From: Streptomyces sp. WZ-12 | GTDB lineage: Bacteria > Actinomycetota > Actinomycetes > Streptomycetales > Streptomycetaceae | Direction: 5' to 3' | Assembly (NCBI RefSeq): GCF_028898845.1 | Contig: NZ_CP118574.1 | Span: 3,844,001 to 3,908,000, forward strand | DNA: 64,000 nucleotides | Part shown: one piece after another, positions 8,543 to 19,278 of the stretch | How the letters are laid out: each line of letters opens with the position of its first letter | Numbering within the stretch: the first letter of the stretch is position 1 | Made by a program: the position numbers and the translations under genes | The notes under the pieces: generated by a model | The model's database searches: none | What the model saw: only the letters and a program-made list of their open reading frames with translations | What the model was told of the DNA's origin: nothing

Positions 8543-8661
8543 GCCGGAGGGGATGTCCCGGGGTGCGCCCGCAGGATCTGGAGCAAAGCCCCGGGCATTC
8601 CTCATCTCACAGACCAGAGGCGCCCGCACCGAGGACGTACCCCGGGACAGCCCCTCCGGCC
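8542..8661. repeat. Large inverted repeat, 23-base arms, between convergent genes
   Basis: Arms at 8542-8564 and 8639-8661 pair over 23 bases with one mismatch (GGCCGGAGGGG...GTCCCGGGGT against its complement). They are separated by 74 bases that contain a second, weaker pairing. The repeat begins at the stop of the small gene ending at 8542 and lies before the convergent EamA gene end (8741). It could act as a bidirectional terminator, but the arms are far longer than needed and the loop is long, so a decayed mobile hairpin element is an alternative. Confidence 0.7.
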
Positions 8662-8740
8662 CCACCCCGTAAGGGAACCCGCAAGGGGCCCGCCCCCACC
8701 AAGCCGCAGCTACCAAACAGCGGCCGAAGCCGACCTCAAC

Positions 8741-9880
<1,140 letters not shown>

Positions 9881-9912
9881 ACCCCCACGCTAAGGCCCCC
9901 GATCCGGCACCT

Positions 9913-9925
9913 GAAATGCCATTTC
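9913..9925. promoter_or_regulatory. Palindrome between eamA-type gene and lysR-type gene
   Basis: GAAATG-C-CATTTC, a perfect 6+6 palindrome with a one-base centre, in the 68-base divergent spacer. It sits near the -35 position of both putative promoters (TATGCT at 9935-9940 for the LysR gene; TAGCGT on the minus strand at 9892-9887 for the transporter). It is the natural candidate operator for the adjacent LysR protein. Function is inferred from position and symmetry only. Confidence 0.5.
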
Positions 9926-9948
9926 GCCCGCTGTTATGCTCCGCACGC

Positions 9949-10803
9949 ATGAGCACCGAGCTGCGCCATTTCCGCTGCTTCCTCGCCATCGCCGACACCC
10001 TCAGCGTGACCCGCGCCGCCGAACGCCTCCACCTCACCCAGCCCGCCGTCTCCCGCACCCTCCGTCAGCTTGAGGAGACCCTCGGCACCCGCCTCGTCGA
10101 ACGCACCACCCACCACCTCGCCCTCACCCCGGACGGCCTCGCCTTCCGCGACCAGGCGGCCCTGGCCGTCTCCGCCTTCGACCGCGCCCTGGCCCACGGC
10201 CGCCACCGCACCGGCTGGCCGCTCCGCCTGGGCCACGCCTGGTCCGCGGCCGGCGCGGACACCACCACGCTGCTCCGCCGCTGGCACGAGGAACACCCGG
10301 ACACCCCCCTCGAACTCCTCCGCATCGACGACCGCACGGCCGGCCTCGCCCGCGGCGACGTCGACGCGGCCCTCCTCCGCGGCGAGGTGCACGTCCCCGG
10401 TCTGGTCACCGAGCAGCTCACGACCGAGCCCCGGGTGGCCGGCCTCCCCGCCGACGACCCCCTGGCCGCCCGCCCCGCCCTCTCCCTCGCCGACCTCGCC
10501 CACCGCACCCTCGCCCTGAACACGGTCTCCGGCACGACCACCCTGGACCTCTGGCCCCCGGACGCCCGCCCCTCCGCCACGATCACCATCGGCAACACCG
10601 ACGACTGGATCGCCGCCATCACCGGCGGTCGCGCGATCGGGGTCACCACCTCGGCCACCGCCGGCATGCACCCGCACCCGGCGATGGCCTACGTCCCGCT
10701 GACCGACGCCCCACCCGTCCCGGTCGTCCTCGCCTGGCGCGACGGCCCTGGCCACCCCCGCATCCCGGACCTGGTGACCCTGGCCCACGAGGTCCTGGGC
10801 TAG
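9949..10803 (+). CDS. LysR-family transcriptional regulator
   Basis: 284 residues. The N-terminal winged helix is classical: LRHFRCFLAIADTLSVTRAA, then LHLTQPAVSRTLRQLEETLG. The C-terminal periplasmic-binding-like effector domain runs from about residue 90. ATG 9949 is chosen because family similarity begins there and TATGCT lies 8 bases upstream with no Shine-Dalgarno, suggesting leaderless mRNA. Divergence from the EamA-type exporter across a spacer with a palindrome suggests it controls that exporter in response to the exported metabolite. Ligand unknown. Confidence 0.92.
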   Translation: MSTELRHFRCFLAIADTLSVTRAAERLHLTQPAVSRTLRQLEETLGTRLVERTTHHLALTPDGLAFRDQAALAVSAFDRALAHGRHRTGWPLRLGHAWSAAGADTTTLLRRWHEEHPDTPLELLRIDDRTAGLARGDVDAALLRGEVHVPGLVTEQLTTEPRVAGLPADDPLAARPALSLADLAHRTLALNTVSGTTTLDLWPPDARPSATITIGNTDDWIAAITGGRAIGVTTSATAGMHPHPAMAYVPLTDAPPVPVVLAWRDGPGHPRIPDLVTLAHEVLG

Positions 10804-10887
10804 CCCCGCCCCCAACGGACCCGCGGACGCCCGGAGACCAACGGATACAGACCCACACCGTCCCCAGCCCTCCCGCTAACCCGCCCG

Positions 10888-13800
10888 CTACCCCTCTAGT
10901 TCTCCCTCCACCTCCCGACCCTGATCCAACGCCTCCGCCAGCACCTCCGCGAGATGCCGCCCCCGGCGCCCGCCGAGTTGAGCGCGGTCGCCCAGCTGGG
11001 CGAGTTGCGTCCGGCAGGAGAAGCCGTCGGCGAGGAGCTCGGCGTCCGGGTCCGCGGCCCGGACGGCGGGCAGGAGTTGGTCCTCGGCACAGGCGACCGA
11101 GACGTCGTAGTGGCCGCGTTCGAAGCCGAAGTTGCCGGCGAGGCCGCAGCAGCCACCGCTCAACGTGCCCTCCAGGCCGGCCCGTTCACGGAGTCGCCGG
11201 TCGGCGGCGTCGCCGAGCACGGCGTGCTGGTGGCAGTGGGTCTGGCCGGCGACCGGCCGGTCGAGGCGGGGCGGGTCCCAGTCGGGGGCCAGTTCCTCCA
11301 GGACCTCCGCGAAGGTGCGGACGGAGGCGGCGAGTCGGGCCGCCCTGGGGTCGTCGGAGAGCAGCTCCAGCAGGTCGGTGCGGAGGGCGGCGGCGCAGCT
11401 CGGTTCGAGGACGACCAGGGGGCGGCCGGGGCGCACCAGCGGGCTCAGCGCGTCCAGGGTGCGCCGCATCACCGCCCGGGCCTGGGTGAGTTGGCCGGTG
11501 GAGACGTAGGTCAGGCCGCAGCACAGGCCGGGGCGGCGGAGGCGGGGCAACGGGGAGCGCGTCCCGAGGGGGGCGGTGGGCGGCAGCAACGGGCGCAGCC
11601 CGGCGGCCTCCAGGACCCGGACGGCGGCCCGTCCCACCTCCGGGGAGAGGTGGTCGGTGAAGGTGTCGGGCCACAGGACCACCGTCCTGCCGCCGGTGGG
11701 CGCACCCGCCGTGGCGTGCCGACGCCACCACCACCGTCGGAACGTCTCCCGCGCCAGTGCCGGGATCTCCCGCTCCGGCGCGATCCCGGCCACCCGCTTG
11801 GCGACCGCGGCCAGCGGCGTGCGGGCCAGCGCGTTGAGGACCGGCGCCGCGGGGGCCGCGGCGCGCAGCCACTGCGGCAGGCGGCCCATGGCGTAGTGGG
11901 CGGCGGGCCGGATCCGGCCCTCGTAGTGGTGGTGCAGGAACTCCGCCTTGTAGGTGGCCATGTCGACGCCAACGGGGCAGTCGCTGCGGCACCCCTTGCA
12001 GGAGAGGCACAGGTCGAGGGCGTCGCGTACCTCCGGGGCCCGCCAGCCCTCGGTGACCACCTCGCCCGCCAGCATCTCGTGCAGCAACCGGGCGCGCCCG
12101 CGCGTGGAGTGCCGCTCCTCACCGGTGGCGCGGAAGGACGGACACATGACGTCCGCCGACCCCGAACCCAGCGTCTCCGTACGGCACTTGGCGACGCCGA
12201 CGCAGCGCCGCACCGCGGCCGAGAAGTCGCCGTCGTCGTGCGGGTAGCCGAACTCCACCGGGACCGGCCCTTGGGGCAGCGGGGCGAAGCGGAGGTTGGC
12301 GTCGAGGCGGGCGGGGCGGACCAGGATGTCGGGGTTGAGGCCACCGGCCGGGTCCCACAGGTCCTTGAACCGCCCGAAGAGGCCGACCAGTTCGTCGCCG
12401 TACATCCGGGGCAGCAGCTCGGCGCGGGCCTGTCCGTCGCCGTGTTCGCCGGAGAGCGAGCCGCCGTGCGCCACCACCAGGTCGGCGAGGTCGCCGGAGA
12501 ACTCCCGGAAGCGGCGGATGCCGGGCGGGGTGAGCAGGTCGAAGTCGATCCGGACGTGGATGCAGCCGTCCCCGAAGTGCCCGTAGGGGGTGCCGCGCAG
12601 CCCGTATTGGGCGAGCAGACCCCGGAAGTCCCTTAGGTAGTGACCCAGTTGGGCGGGCGGTACCGCGCAGTCCTCCCAACCCGGCCACGCCTCTCTGCCG
12701 TCCGGCATCCGGGTCGCCGTGCCGGAGGCGTCCTCGCGGATGCGCCAGAGGGCGCGCTGGTCGGCCGGGTCGGTGACGACGAGGTGGTCGCCGGCGCCGT
12801 CCGCCCGCGCCGCGCGGCACAGCGCCTCGGCCCGGGCGGCGGCCTCGGCGGGGCTCGCCCCGCCCATCTCGACGAACAACCAGGCGCCGCCGGCGGGCAG
12901 CCCGGCCGCGCCCGCCCCGACGAGGTCGGTGGCCATGCCCTCGACCGTCAGCGGGGAGTGCGGCAGCAGGGTGTGCGCGGCGTCGGCGGCGGCGCCCTCG
13001 TCCGGGTAGCCGAGGACGGCCAGCGCGCGGGCGGCGGGCGCCTCGACGAGCCGGACGGTGGCCCCGGTGAGGACGCCGAGGGTTCCCTCGCTGCCGGTGA
13101 GGGCGCGGGCCAGGTCGGTGCCGGACTCGGGGAGCAGCGCGTCCAGGGCGTATCCGGAGATGCGGCGCGGGAGGCCGGTGGGGTATCCGGTGCGCAGCAG
13201 CGCCAACTCGCCGTCCACCAGCGCCTTGACGCCGTCCCGCAGCCGCGGCGGGAGGCCGGTGGGGCGGCCCTCGTGGTCGGTGCCGCGGCCGGCCCGCACC
13301 GGCTCGCCCCCGTAGGTGAGCAGGTCCAGGGTGTGGACGTTGTCGGCGGTGGTGCCCCAGGCCACCGAGTGGGAGCCGCAGGAGTTGTTGCCGATCATGC
13401 CGCCGAGGGTGCAGCGGCTGTGGGTGGACGGGTCGGGCCCGAAGGTCAGGCCGTGCGGGGCGGCCGCCGCCCGGAGGTCGTCCAGGACGACGCCGGGCTG
13501 GACGACGGCGGTGCGGGCCTCCGGGTCGAGGGCGACGATCCGGCGCAGATGGCGGGTGAAGTCCAGGACGACGCCGGTGCCGGTGGCCTGCCCGGCGATG
13601 CTGGTGCCGCCGCCGCGCGGCACCACCGCAACGCCGCGTTCCCGGCAGACCTTCAGGGCCGCGGCGACGTCCTCGGCGTCCATGGGCGCGACCACCGCGT
13701 CCGGGACCCGCCGGTAGTTGGAGGCGTCCATCGTCATCAGCGCCCGGTCCCCGGCGGCGGCCGAGACCTCGCCCCGTACCGCCGCGGCCAGTTCGCGCGC

Positions 13801-13926
13801 CAGGTCCCGCCGGGCGGCCGCCGCCCGGTCGGTCCCGGACCGGCCCGGGCGGTGCCCGCCGCCGCTCCGCCCGCCCGCTTCCGGCCCGCCGTCCTCGTAC
13901 TTGTCCGTCTCCGTGCGATCAGCCAT
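10888..13926 (-). CDS. FAD-linked oxidase fused to Fe-S/CCG oxidoreductase (D-lactate/glycolate dehydrogenase type)
   Basis: A 1012-residue fusion. Residues about 75-215 are the FAD-binding type-4 domain (VVPRGGGTSIAGQATG, GGMIGNNSCGSHS); about 270-545 the FAD-oxidase C-terminal domain (YGHFGDGCIHVRIDFDL, SGEHGDGQAR); about 580-680 the ferredoxin-like part with cysteines in AKCRTET, DVMCPSF and CLSCKGCRSDCPVGVD. Two CCG domains follow (GLCCGLTYVSTG and GGCCGLAGNFGFERGHYD). The order matches YdiJ-like D-2-hydroxyacid dehydrogenases that oxidise D-lactate or D-2-hydroxyglutarate and pass electrons to the quinone pool or another acceptor. The start at 13926 has only a weak G-rich ribosome site; the first 40 residues are low-complexity and may be partly untranslated. 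Confidence 0.9.
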   Translation of the reverse strand: MADRTETDKYEDGGPEAGGRSGGGHRPGRSGTDRAAAARRDLARELAAAVRGEVSAAAGDRALMTMDASNYRRVPDAVVAPMDAEDVAAALKVCRERGVAVVPRGGGTSIAGQATGTGVVLDFTRHLRRIVALDPEARTAVVQPGVVLDDLRAAAAPHGLTFGPDPSTHSRCTLGGMIGNNSCGSHSVAWGTTADNVHTLDLLTYGGEPVRAGRGTDHEGRPTGLPPRLRDGVKALVDGELALLRTGYPTGLPRRISGYALDALLPESGTDLARALTGSEGTLGVLTGATVRLVEAPAARALAVLGYPDEGAAADAAHTLLPHSPLTVEGMATDLVGAGAAGLPAGGAWLFVEMGGASPAEAAARAEALCRAARADGAGDHLVVTDPADQRALWRIREDASGTATRMPDGREAWPGWEDCAVPPAQLGHYLRDFRGLLAQYGLRGTPYGHFGDGCIHVRIDFDLLTPPGIRRFREFSGDLADLVVAHGGSLSGEHGDGQARAELLPRMYGDELVGLFGRFKDLWDPAGGLNPDILVRPARLDANLRFAPLPQGPVPVEFGYPHDDGDFSAAVRRCVGVAKCRTETLGSGSADVMCPSFRATGEERHSTRGRARLLHEMLAGEVVTEGWRAPEVRDALDLCLSCKGCRSDCPVGVDMATYKAEFLHHHYEGRIRPAAHYAMGRLPQWLRAAAPAAPVLNALARTPLAAVAKRVAGIAPEREIPALARETFRRWWWRRHATAGAPTGGRTVVLWPDTFTDHLSPEVGRAAVRVLEAAGLRPLLPPTAPLGTRSPLPRLRRPGLCCGLTYVSTGQLTQARAVMRRTLDALSPLVRPGRPLVVLEPSCAAALRTDLLELLSDDPRAARLAASVRTFAEVLEELAPDWDPPRLDRPVAGQTHCHQHAVLGDAADRRLRERAGLEGTLSGGCCGLAGNFGFERGHYDVSVACAEDQLLPAVRAADPDAELLADGFSCRTQLAQLGDRAQLGGRRGRHLAEVLAEALDQGREVEGELEG

Positions 13927-14022
13927 GCCCCCAGCCTGCCCACTAGGGGGCGTCCCGGATCAAGAGTCGGGGCCGGGACGGGCGACCGGCCATCGCCCCG
14001 CGCCGCCGCGTCCCCGCCTCTC

Positions 14023-16022
<2,000 letters not shown>

Positions 16023-16035
16023 CGCCGATGTCGGC

Positions 16036-16260
16036 GTGCCCCCACGTTGTCGGCTCTCCCGCCGCGCGGGTTGCTGTCCTTTGCGCCTGCGGCGCGGGCC
16101 GGTCCGCTGCCGGTCCGCTGCGCGGGGCGGGTCGAATTGTCTGGTCCGCTGCGCGGGGCTGTCGGCTGCGGTGACGGGCCTCCGGGGGCGGCATGCCAGA
16201 CTGCTTCGCTTTACGTCTGGCACACCACCCCCTCCGGCCCGTCCCCTCCCGTTGAGTGGG
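16036..16260 (-). repeat. Hairpin repeat element, copy A1 (inverted)
   Basis: Complementary-strand copy of a roughly 230-base intergenic element. Its hairpin has arms TGCCAGAC (16194-16201) and GTCTGGCA (16215-16222) around the 13-base loop TGCTTCGCTTTAC, the complement of GTAAAGCGAAGCA. The outer end, at 16041-16055, is CCCACGTTGTCGGCT. Over its whole length it is an inverted, diverged copy of A2 (for example GGGAGGGGACGGGCCGGAGG in reverse near 16227-16250). It has no convincing coding content; short readings here are accidental. Confidence 0.75.
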
Positions 16261-16300
16261 TGGATTTCTCTGGGATGGGGCTGGCCACTGTGGTCCGCTG

Positions 16301-16384
16301 ACGGTCACCGCCCGGTTGCTTGGGCCGCCTGTCCTCTTACGGTCACCACTCAGGCTCACACGCCTATGTCTCCTGACGGTCACC
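16301..16384. repeat. Three direct repeats ACGGTCACC at 37-38-base spacing
   Basis: The spacer between hairpin copies A1 and A2 contains ACGGTCACC at 16301, 16339 and 16376, the latter two extended as ACGGTCACCACTCA. The regular 37-38-base period suggests a protein-binding or recombination-related array, or a decayed tandem duplication. The rest of the 180-base spacer shows no gene. Confidence 0.6.
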
Positions 16385-16440
16385 ACTCAACCCAGCGACC
16401 CGAGTTGACCCACCGGGAGAAGACTCCACTCACCGTTTTT

Positions 16441-16686
16441 CACCCACCCCCAACGGGAGGGGACGGGCCGGAGGGGTGGGTGTGCAGGACGTAAAGCGAA
16501 GCAGTCCTGCACACCCACCCCGCAGGCCCGTCACCGCACCCCAACAGCCCCGCGCAGCGGACAACAACCCCACCCGCCCCGCGCAGCGGACCGGCAGCGG
16601 AGCCGCAACCCGCGCGGCGGGAAAGCCAACACGTGGGAACCAGCCGGCCGCAGGCCCACGGCGGGACAGCCAACCACGTGGGAACC
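16441..16686 (+). repeat. Hairpin repeat element, copy A2
   Basis: Plus-strand copy. A perfect 18-base stem (16473-16490 with 16504-16521) encloses the loop GTAAAGCGAAGCA (16491-16503). The 3' end carries GCGGCGGGAAAGCCAACACG (about 16616-16633) followed by TGGGAAC, and this end is duplicated about 44 bases later (AGCCAACCACGTGGGAAC, 16668-16685). Direct copies of GCGCAGCGGAC also occur within. With A1 it forms a large head-to-head inverted pair filling the gap between serC and the SGNH hydrolase gene. Confidence 0.78.
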
Positions 16687-16715
16687 CAGCCCAGCGCAGC
16701 GCTTACGCTGGGCCG

Positions 16716-17396
16716 ATGAGGATCATGTGCGTCGGGGACTCGATGACCATCGGCCGCTCCGGCGACTACACGTGGCGTTACCGCATGTGGCAGCACCTGA
16801 GCGCCACGTATCCCCGCCCGCACCGTTTCGTCGGGCCGCGGCGGGCCCTTCATGATCCGGCCACCGACAGCCCGGACTCCGCCGCCTACGCGGACCCCGC
16901 CTTCCCCGAGGCCGCTCGGTGTCACCTCGCCGGCTGGGGCGAGGGTTGGCTGCACATGGCGCCGGCCATCGAGGACGCCGTGCGGACGTACCGGGCCGAC
17001 ACCCTGCTGGTGTCGCTCGGCCTGATCGACCTCGGTTTCTACACCGACCCGGAGCAGACCGCCGAGAACGTGCGGCGCTTCGTGGCCGGTGCGCGGGCCG
17101 CCCGGCCGGGCGTGCGGGCGGTGTTGCTGCCGGTGATACCCAACGTGCGGGCGCTGGCGGACCCGCCCTTCGGCGCCCAGTGCGCGCGCTTCAACGAGCT
17201 GTTGGCGAAGGCGGTGGCCGACCTCTCCACCCCGAACTCGCCGCTGCTGCTGGCCTCCGAGCCGGCCGGGTGGGAGATCGACCGGTCGACGTACGACGGC
17301 ACGCACCCGTCGGCGCTCGGCGAGCACCTGCTCGCGGGCGCGTTCGCCGACGCGATGCACCAGGCGTGGGAGGTCGGCGGCCCCTACGCCCGCTAG
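16716..17396 (+). CDS. SGNH/GDSL-family hydrolase
   Basis: 226 residues. Block I is CVGDSMTIG with the nucleophilic Ser; block V is YDGTHPSALG with catalytic Asp and His near the C-terminus. These mark the SGNH hydrolase fold (esterase/acylhydrolase). No signal peptide is visible with this start, so it should be cytosolic. ATG 16716 has TACGCT at 16704-16709, a gap of 6 and no ribosome site, indicating a leaderless transcript that starts just outside repeat A2. Substrate unknown. Confidence 0.85.
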   Translation: MRIMCVGDSMTIGRSGDYTWRYRMWQHLSATYPRPHRFVGPRRALHDPATDSPDSAAYADPAFPEAARCHLAGWGEGWLHMAPAIEDAVRTYRADTLLVSLGLIDLGFYTDPEQTAENVRRFVAGARAARPGVRAVLLPVIPNVRALADPPFGAQCARFNELLAKAVADLSTPNSPLLLASEPAGWEIDRSTYDGTHPSALGEHLLAGAFADAMHQAWEVGGPYAR

Positions 17397-17482
17397 CCGG
17401 GGCCGGCGCAGAACCCCGCCGTCGTCGACCGCCCGCCCGAGCCCTTGCCTTGAGCGGACTCCAACCGCTTGGCTGGGCGACC

Positions 17483-18484
17483 ATGAGGTACACGCAGTTG
17501 GGGCGCACCGGACTCAAGGTCAGCCGCATCGTCCTCGGGACGATGAACTTCGGGCCGCAGACCGACGAGGCCGACAGTCACGCCATCATGGACGCGGCGC
17601 TGGACGCCGGTATCAACTTCTTCGACACCGCCAACGTCTACGGGTTCGGCGCCGACAAGGGCCGTACCGAGGAGATCATCGGCTCGTGGTTCGCCAAGGG
17701 CGGCGGGCGGCGGGACAAGACCGTGCTGGCCACCAAGGTGTACGCGAACATGGCGCCGGAGGGGCCGCCGGCCTGGCCCAACCACGACAAGCTCTCGGCG
17801 CTCAACATCCGCCGGGCCGTGGACGCCAGCCTCAAGCGGCTGGGCACCGACCACATCGACCTGTACCAGTTCCACCACGTCGACCGGGACACGCCCTGGG
17901 ACGAGATCTGGCAGGCCGTCGACGTCCTCGTCCAGCAGGGGAAGATCCTCTACGTGGGCTCCTCCAACCACGCCGGTTGGCACCTCGCCCAGGCCAACGA
18001 GGCGGCCGCGCGCCGCGGTTCGTACGGGCTGGTCAGCGAGCAGTGCCTCTACAACCTCGCCGAGCGGCGGGCCGAGATGGAGGTCATCCCGGCCGCGCAG
18101 GGCTACGGGCTGGGCGTGATCCCCTGGTCGCCGTTGCACGGCGGGCTGTTGGGCGGGGCGCTGCGGAAGGCGGAGGAGGGCGGCGGGTCGGGCCGGTCGG
18201 GCTCCGGCCGGTCGGCGGACGCACTGGCCAACTCCGCGATCCGGGCGCAGATCCAGTCCTACGAGGACCTGGTCGACCGGCACGGTCTGGCGCCGGGCGA
18301 GGTGGCACTGGCGTGGCTGCTGACCCGGCCGGGGGTGACCGGTCCGATCGTGGGCCCGCGCACCGCCGAGCAGCTCGCCTCGGCGCTGCGCGCGGTGGAG
18401 CTGGAGTTGTCGGCGGAGCTGCTGGCGGGGCTGGACGAGGTCTTCCCCGGGCCCGGGCCGTCGCCGGAGGCGTTCGCCTGGTGA
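17483..18484 (+). CDS. Aldo/keto reductase
   Basis: A 333-residue NAD(P)H-dependent reductase of the AKR TIM-barrel family. It starts MRYTQLGRTGLKVSRIVLGT; the tetrad is visible as Asp and Tyr in FFDTANVYGFG, Lys in LATKVY and His in QFHHVD. The C-terminal cofactor loop is GPIVGPRTAEQLASALRAVE. It resembles general carbonyl/sugar reductases (YghZ/Gsy-like) with unknown physiological substrate. There is no clear ribosome site; TTGGCT 8 bases before the ATG could be a -10 for leaderless mRNA. An inserted Gly/Ser-rich loop near residues 232-246 is unusual. Confidence 0.92.
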   Translation: MRYTQLGRTGLKVSRIVLGTMNFGPQTDEADSHAIMDAALDAGINFFDTANVYGFGADKGRTEEIIGSWFAKGGGRRDKTVLATKVYANMAPEGPPAWPNHDKLSALNIRRAVDASLKRLGTDHIDLYQFHHVDRDTPWDEIWQAVDVLVQQGKILYVGSSNHAGWHLAQANEAAARRGSYGLVSEQCLYNLAERRAEMEVIPAAQGYGLGVIPWSPLHGGLLGGALRKAEEGGGSGRSGSGRSADALANSAIRAQIQSYEDLVDRHGLAPGEVALAWLLTRPGVTGPIVGPRTAEQLASALRAVELELSAELLAGLDEVFPGPGPSPEAFAW

Positions 18485-18517
18485 GCGGCGGCGGGTGACG
18501 GCACAGGTCGGTGCGGA

Positions 18518-18604
18518 TCAGCGCAGTGCGGCCGCCACGATGACGACGATCAGCAGCACGGCGAGCAGCCCGGACATGATCCGGTTACGGGTCTTGGGAT
18601 CCAC
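18518..18604 (-). CDS. 28-residue single-span membrane peptide
   Basis: A very short gene: GTG at 18604, protein beginning VDPKTRNRIMSG, then a hydrophobic span LLAVLLIVVIVAAAL and a final Arg. The basic N-terminus predicts N-in topology. The -10 box TACGCT (minus strand, 18616-18611) lies 6 bases before GTG, the same layout as many genes here, which supports a real, leaderless gene. I recall similar tiny peptides in other streptomycetes, but no function is known. Confidence 0.68.
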   Translation of the reverse strand: MDPKTRNRIMSGLLAVLLIVVIVAAALR

Positions 18605-18672
18605 CCTTTGAGCGTAACCGGGGCGCCGGCGGGCGCCGCACCGGCCCGGTCCCAACGGCCGGCCGGGCGGCG

Positions 18673-19239
18673 TCAGGCGCCCAGCGGCCAGCGTCCGATC
18701 GGCTCGTAGTGCGGCTGGGCGCCCGGGACGCCGGGCGTCGGCGGGTGGCTGCGGACCAGGGCGATCTCCTCGACCGTCCAGGCGCTGCCCGCGAAGTCGG
18801 CGAGCGCCGCTGCGTAGGGGGCGAGGTCGAGGCGGCCGGTGCGGTTCCTGGCCAGGGTGAGGTGCGGGGTGTAGGGGCGGTGCTCGCCCCTGGACAGGCC
18901 GGCCCGGCGGCCGGCGGCCTCGGCGGCGTCCGCGAGGTGCCGCATGGCCGGCCGGTCGCCGTCCGCCCCGGCCCACACCACCCGGTCGCCGAACCGGCCG
19001 CCGCCGGCGATCCGCAGCTCGTAGGGGGCGTGCCGGTGGGCGGCGCGGGCCAGCCGCTCGCGCAGTTCGGGGAGGGCGTCGTCGGGCACCTCGCCGTAGA
19101 AGGCCAGGGTGAAGTGCCAGCCGTCGTGGCCGGTCCAGCGCAGCCGGTCGGCGCCCGGCAGTCGCTTCAACCGGCCGATCTCCGCGGCGAGTTGCCCGAG
19201 GCTGTGGTCGGGGGGCAGCACGGCGGCGAAGAGTCTCAT
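18673..19239 (-). CDS. thpR: RNA 2',3'-cyclic phosphodiesterase (2'-5' RNA ligase family)
   Basis: A 188-residue 2H-phosphoesterase. Both catalytic HxT motifs are present: HFT at residues 42-44 and HLT at 126-128. The family opens cyclic 2',3'-phosphates on RNA and in vitro joins tRNA halves by a 2'-5' bond. The length is standard and the N-terminus MRLFAAVLPP is typical. It is monocistronic, flanked by the tiny membrane peptide gene and an MFS transporter gene. Confidence 0.92.
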   Translation of the reverse strand: MRLFAAVLPPDHSLGQLAAEIGRLKRLPGADRLRWTGHDGWHFTLAFYGEVPDDALPELRERLARAAHRHAPYELRIAGGGRFGDRVVWAGADGDRPAMRHLADAAEAAGRRAGLSRGEHRPYTPHLTLARNRTGRLDLAPYAAALADFAGSAWTVEEIALVRSHPPTPGVPGAQPHYEPIGRWPLGA

Positions 19240-19278
19240 GGGGCCAGTCTTGCCCCACCCCCGCCGCCGCGCAGCGTG

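Noticed and set aside
16476..16715. Upstream in-frame extension of the SGNH hydrolase gene
   Set aside because: The extension runs through hairpin repeat A2; the family start and a -10 box point to ATG 16716.
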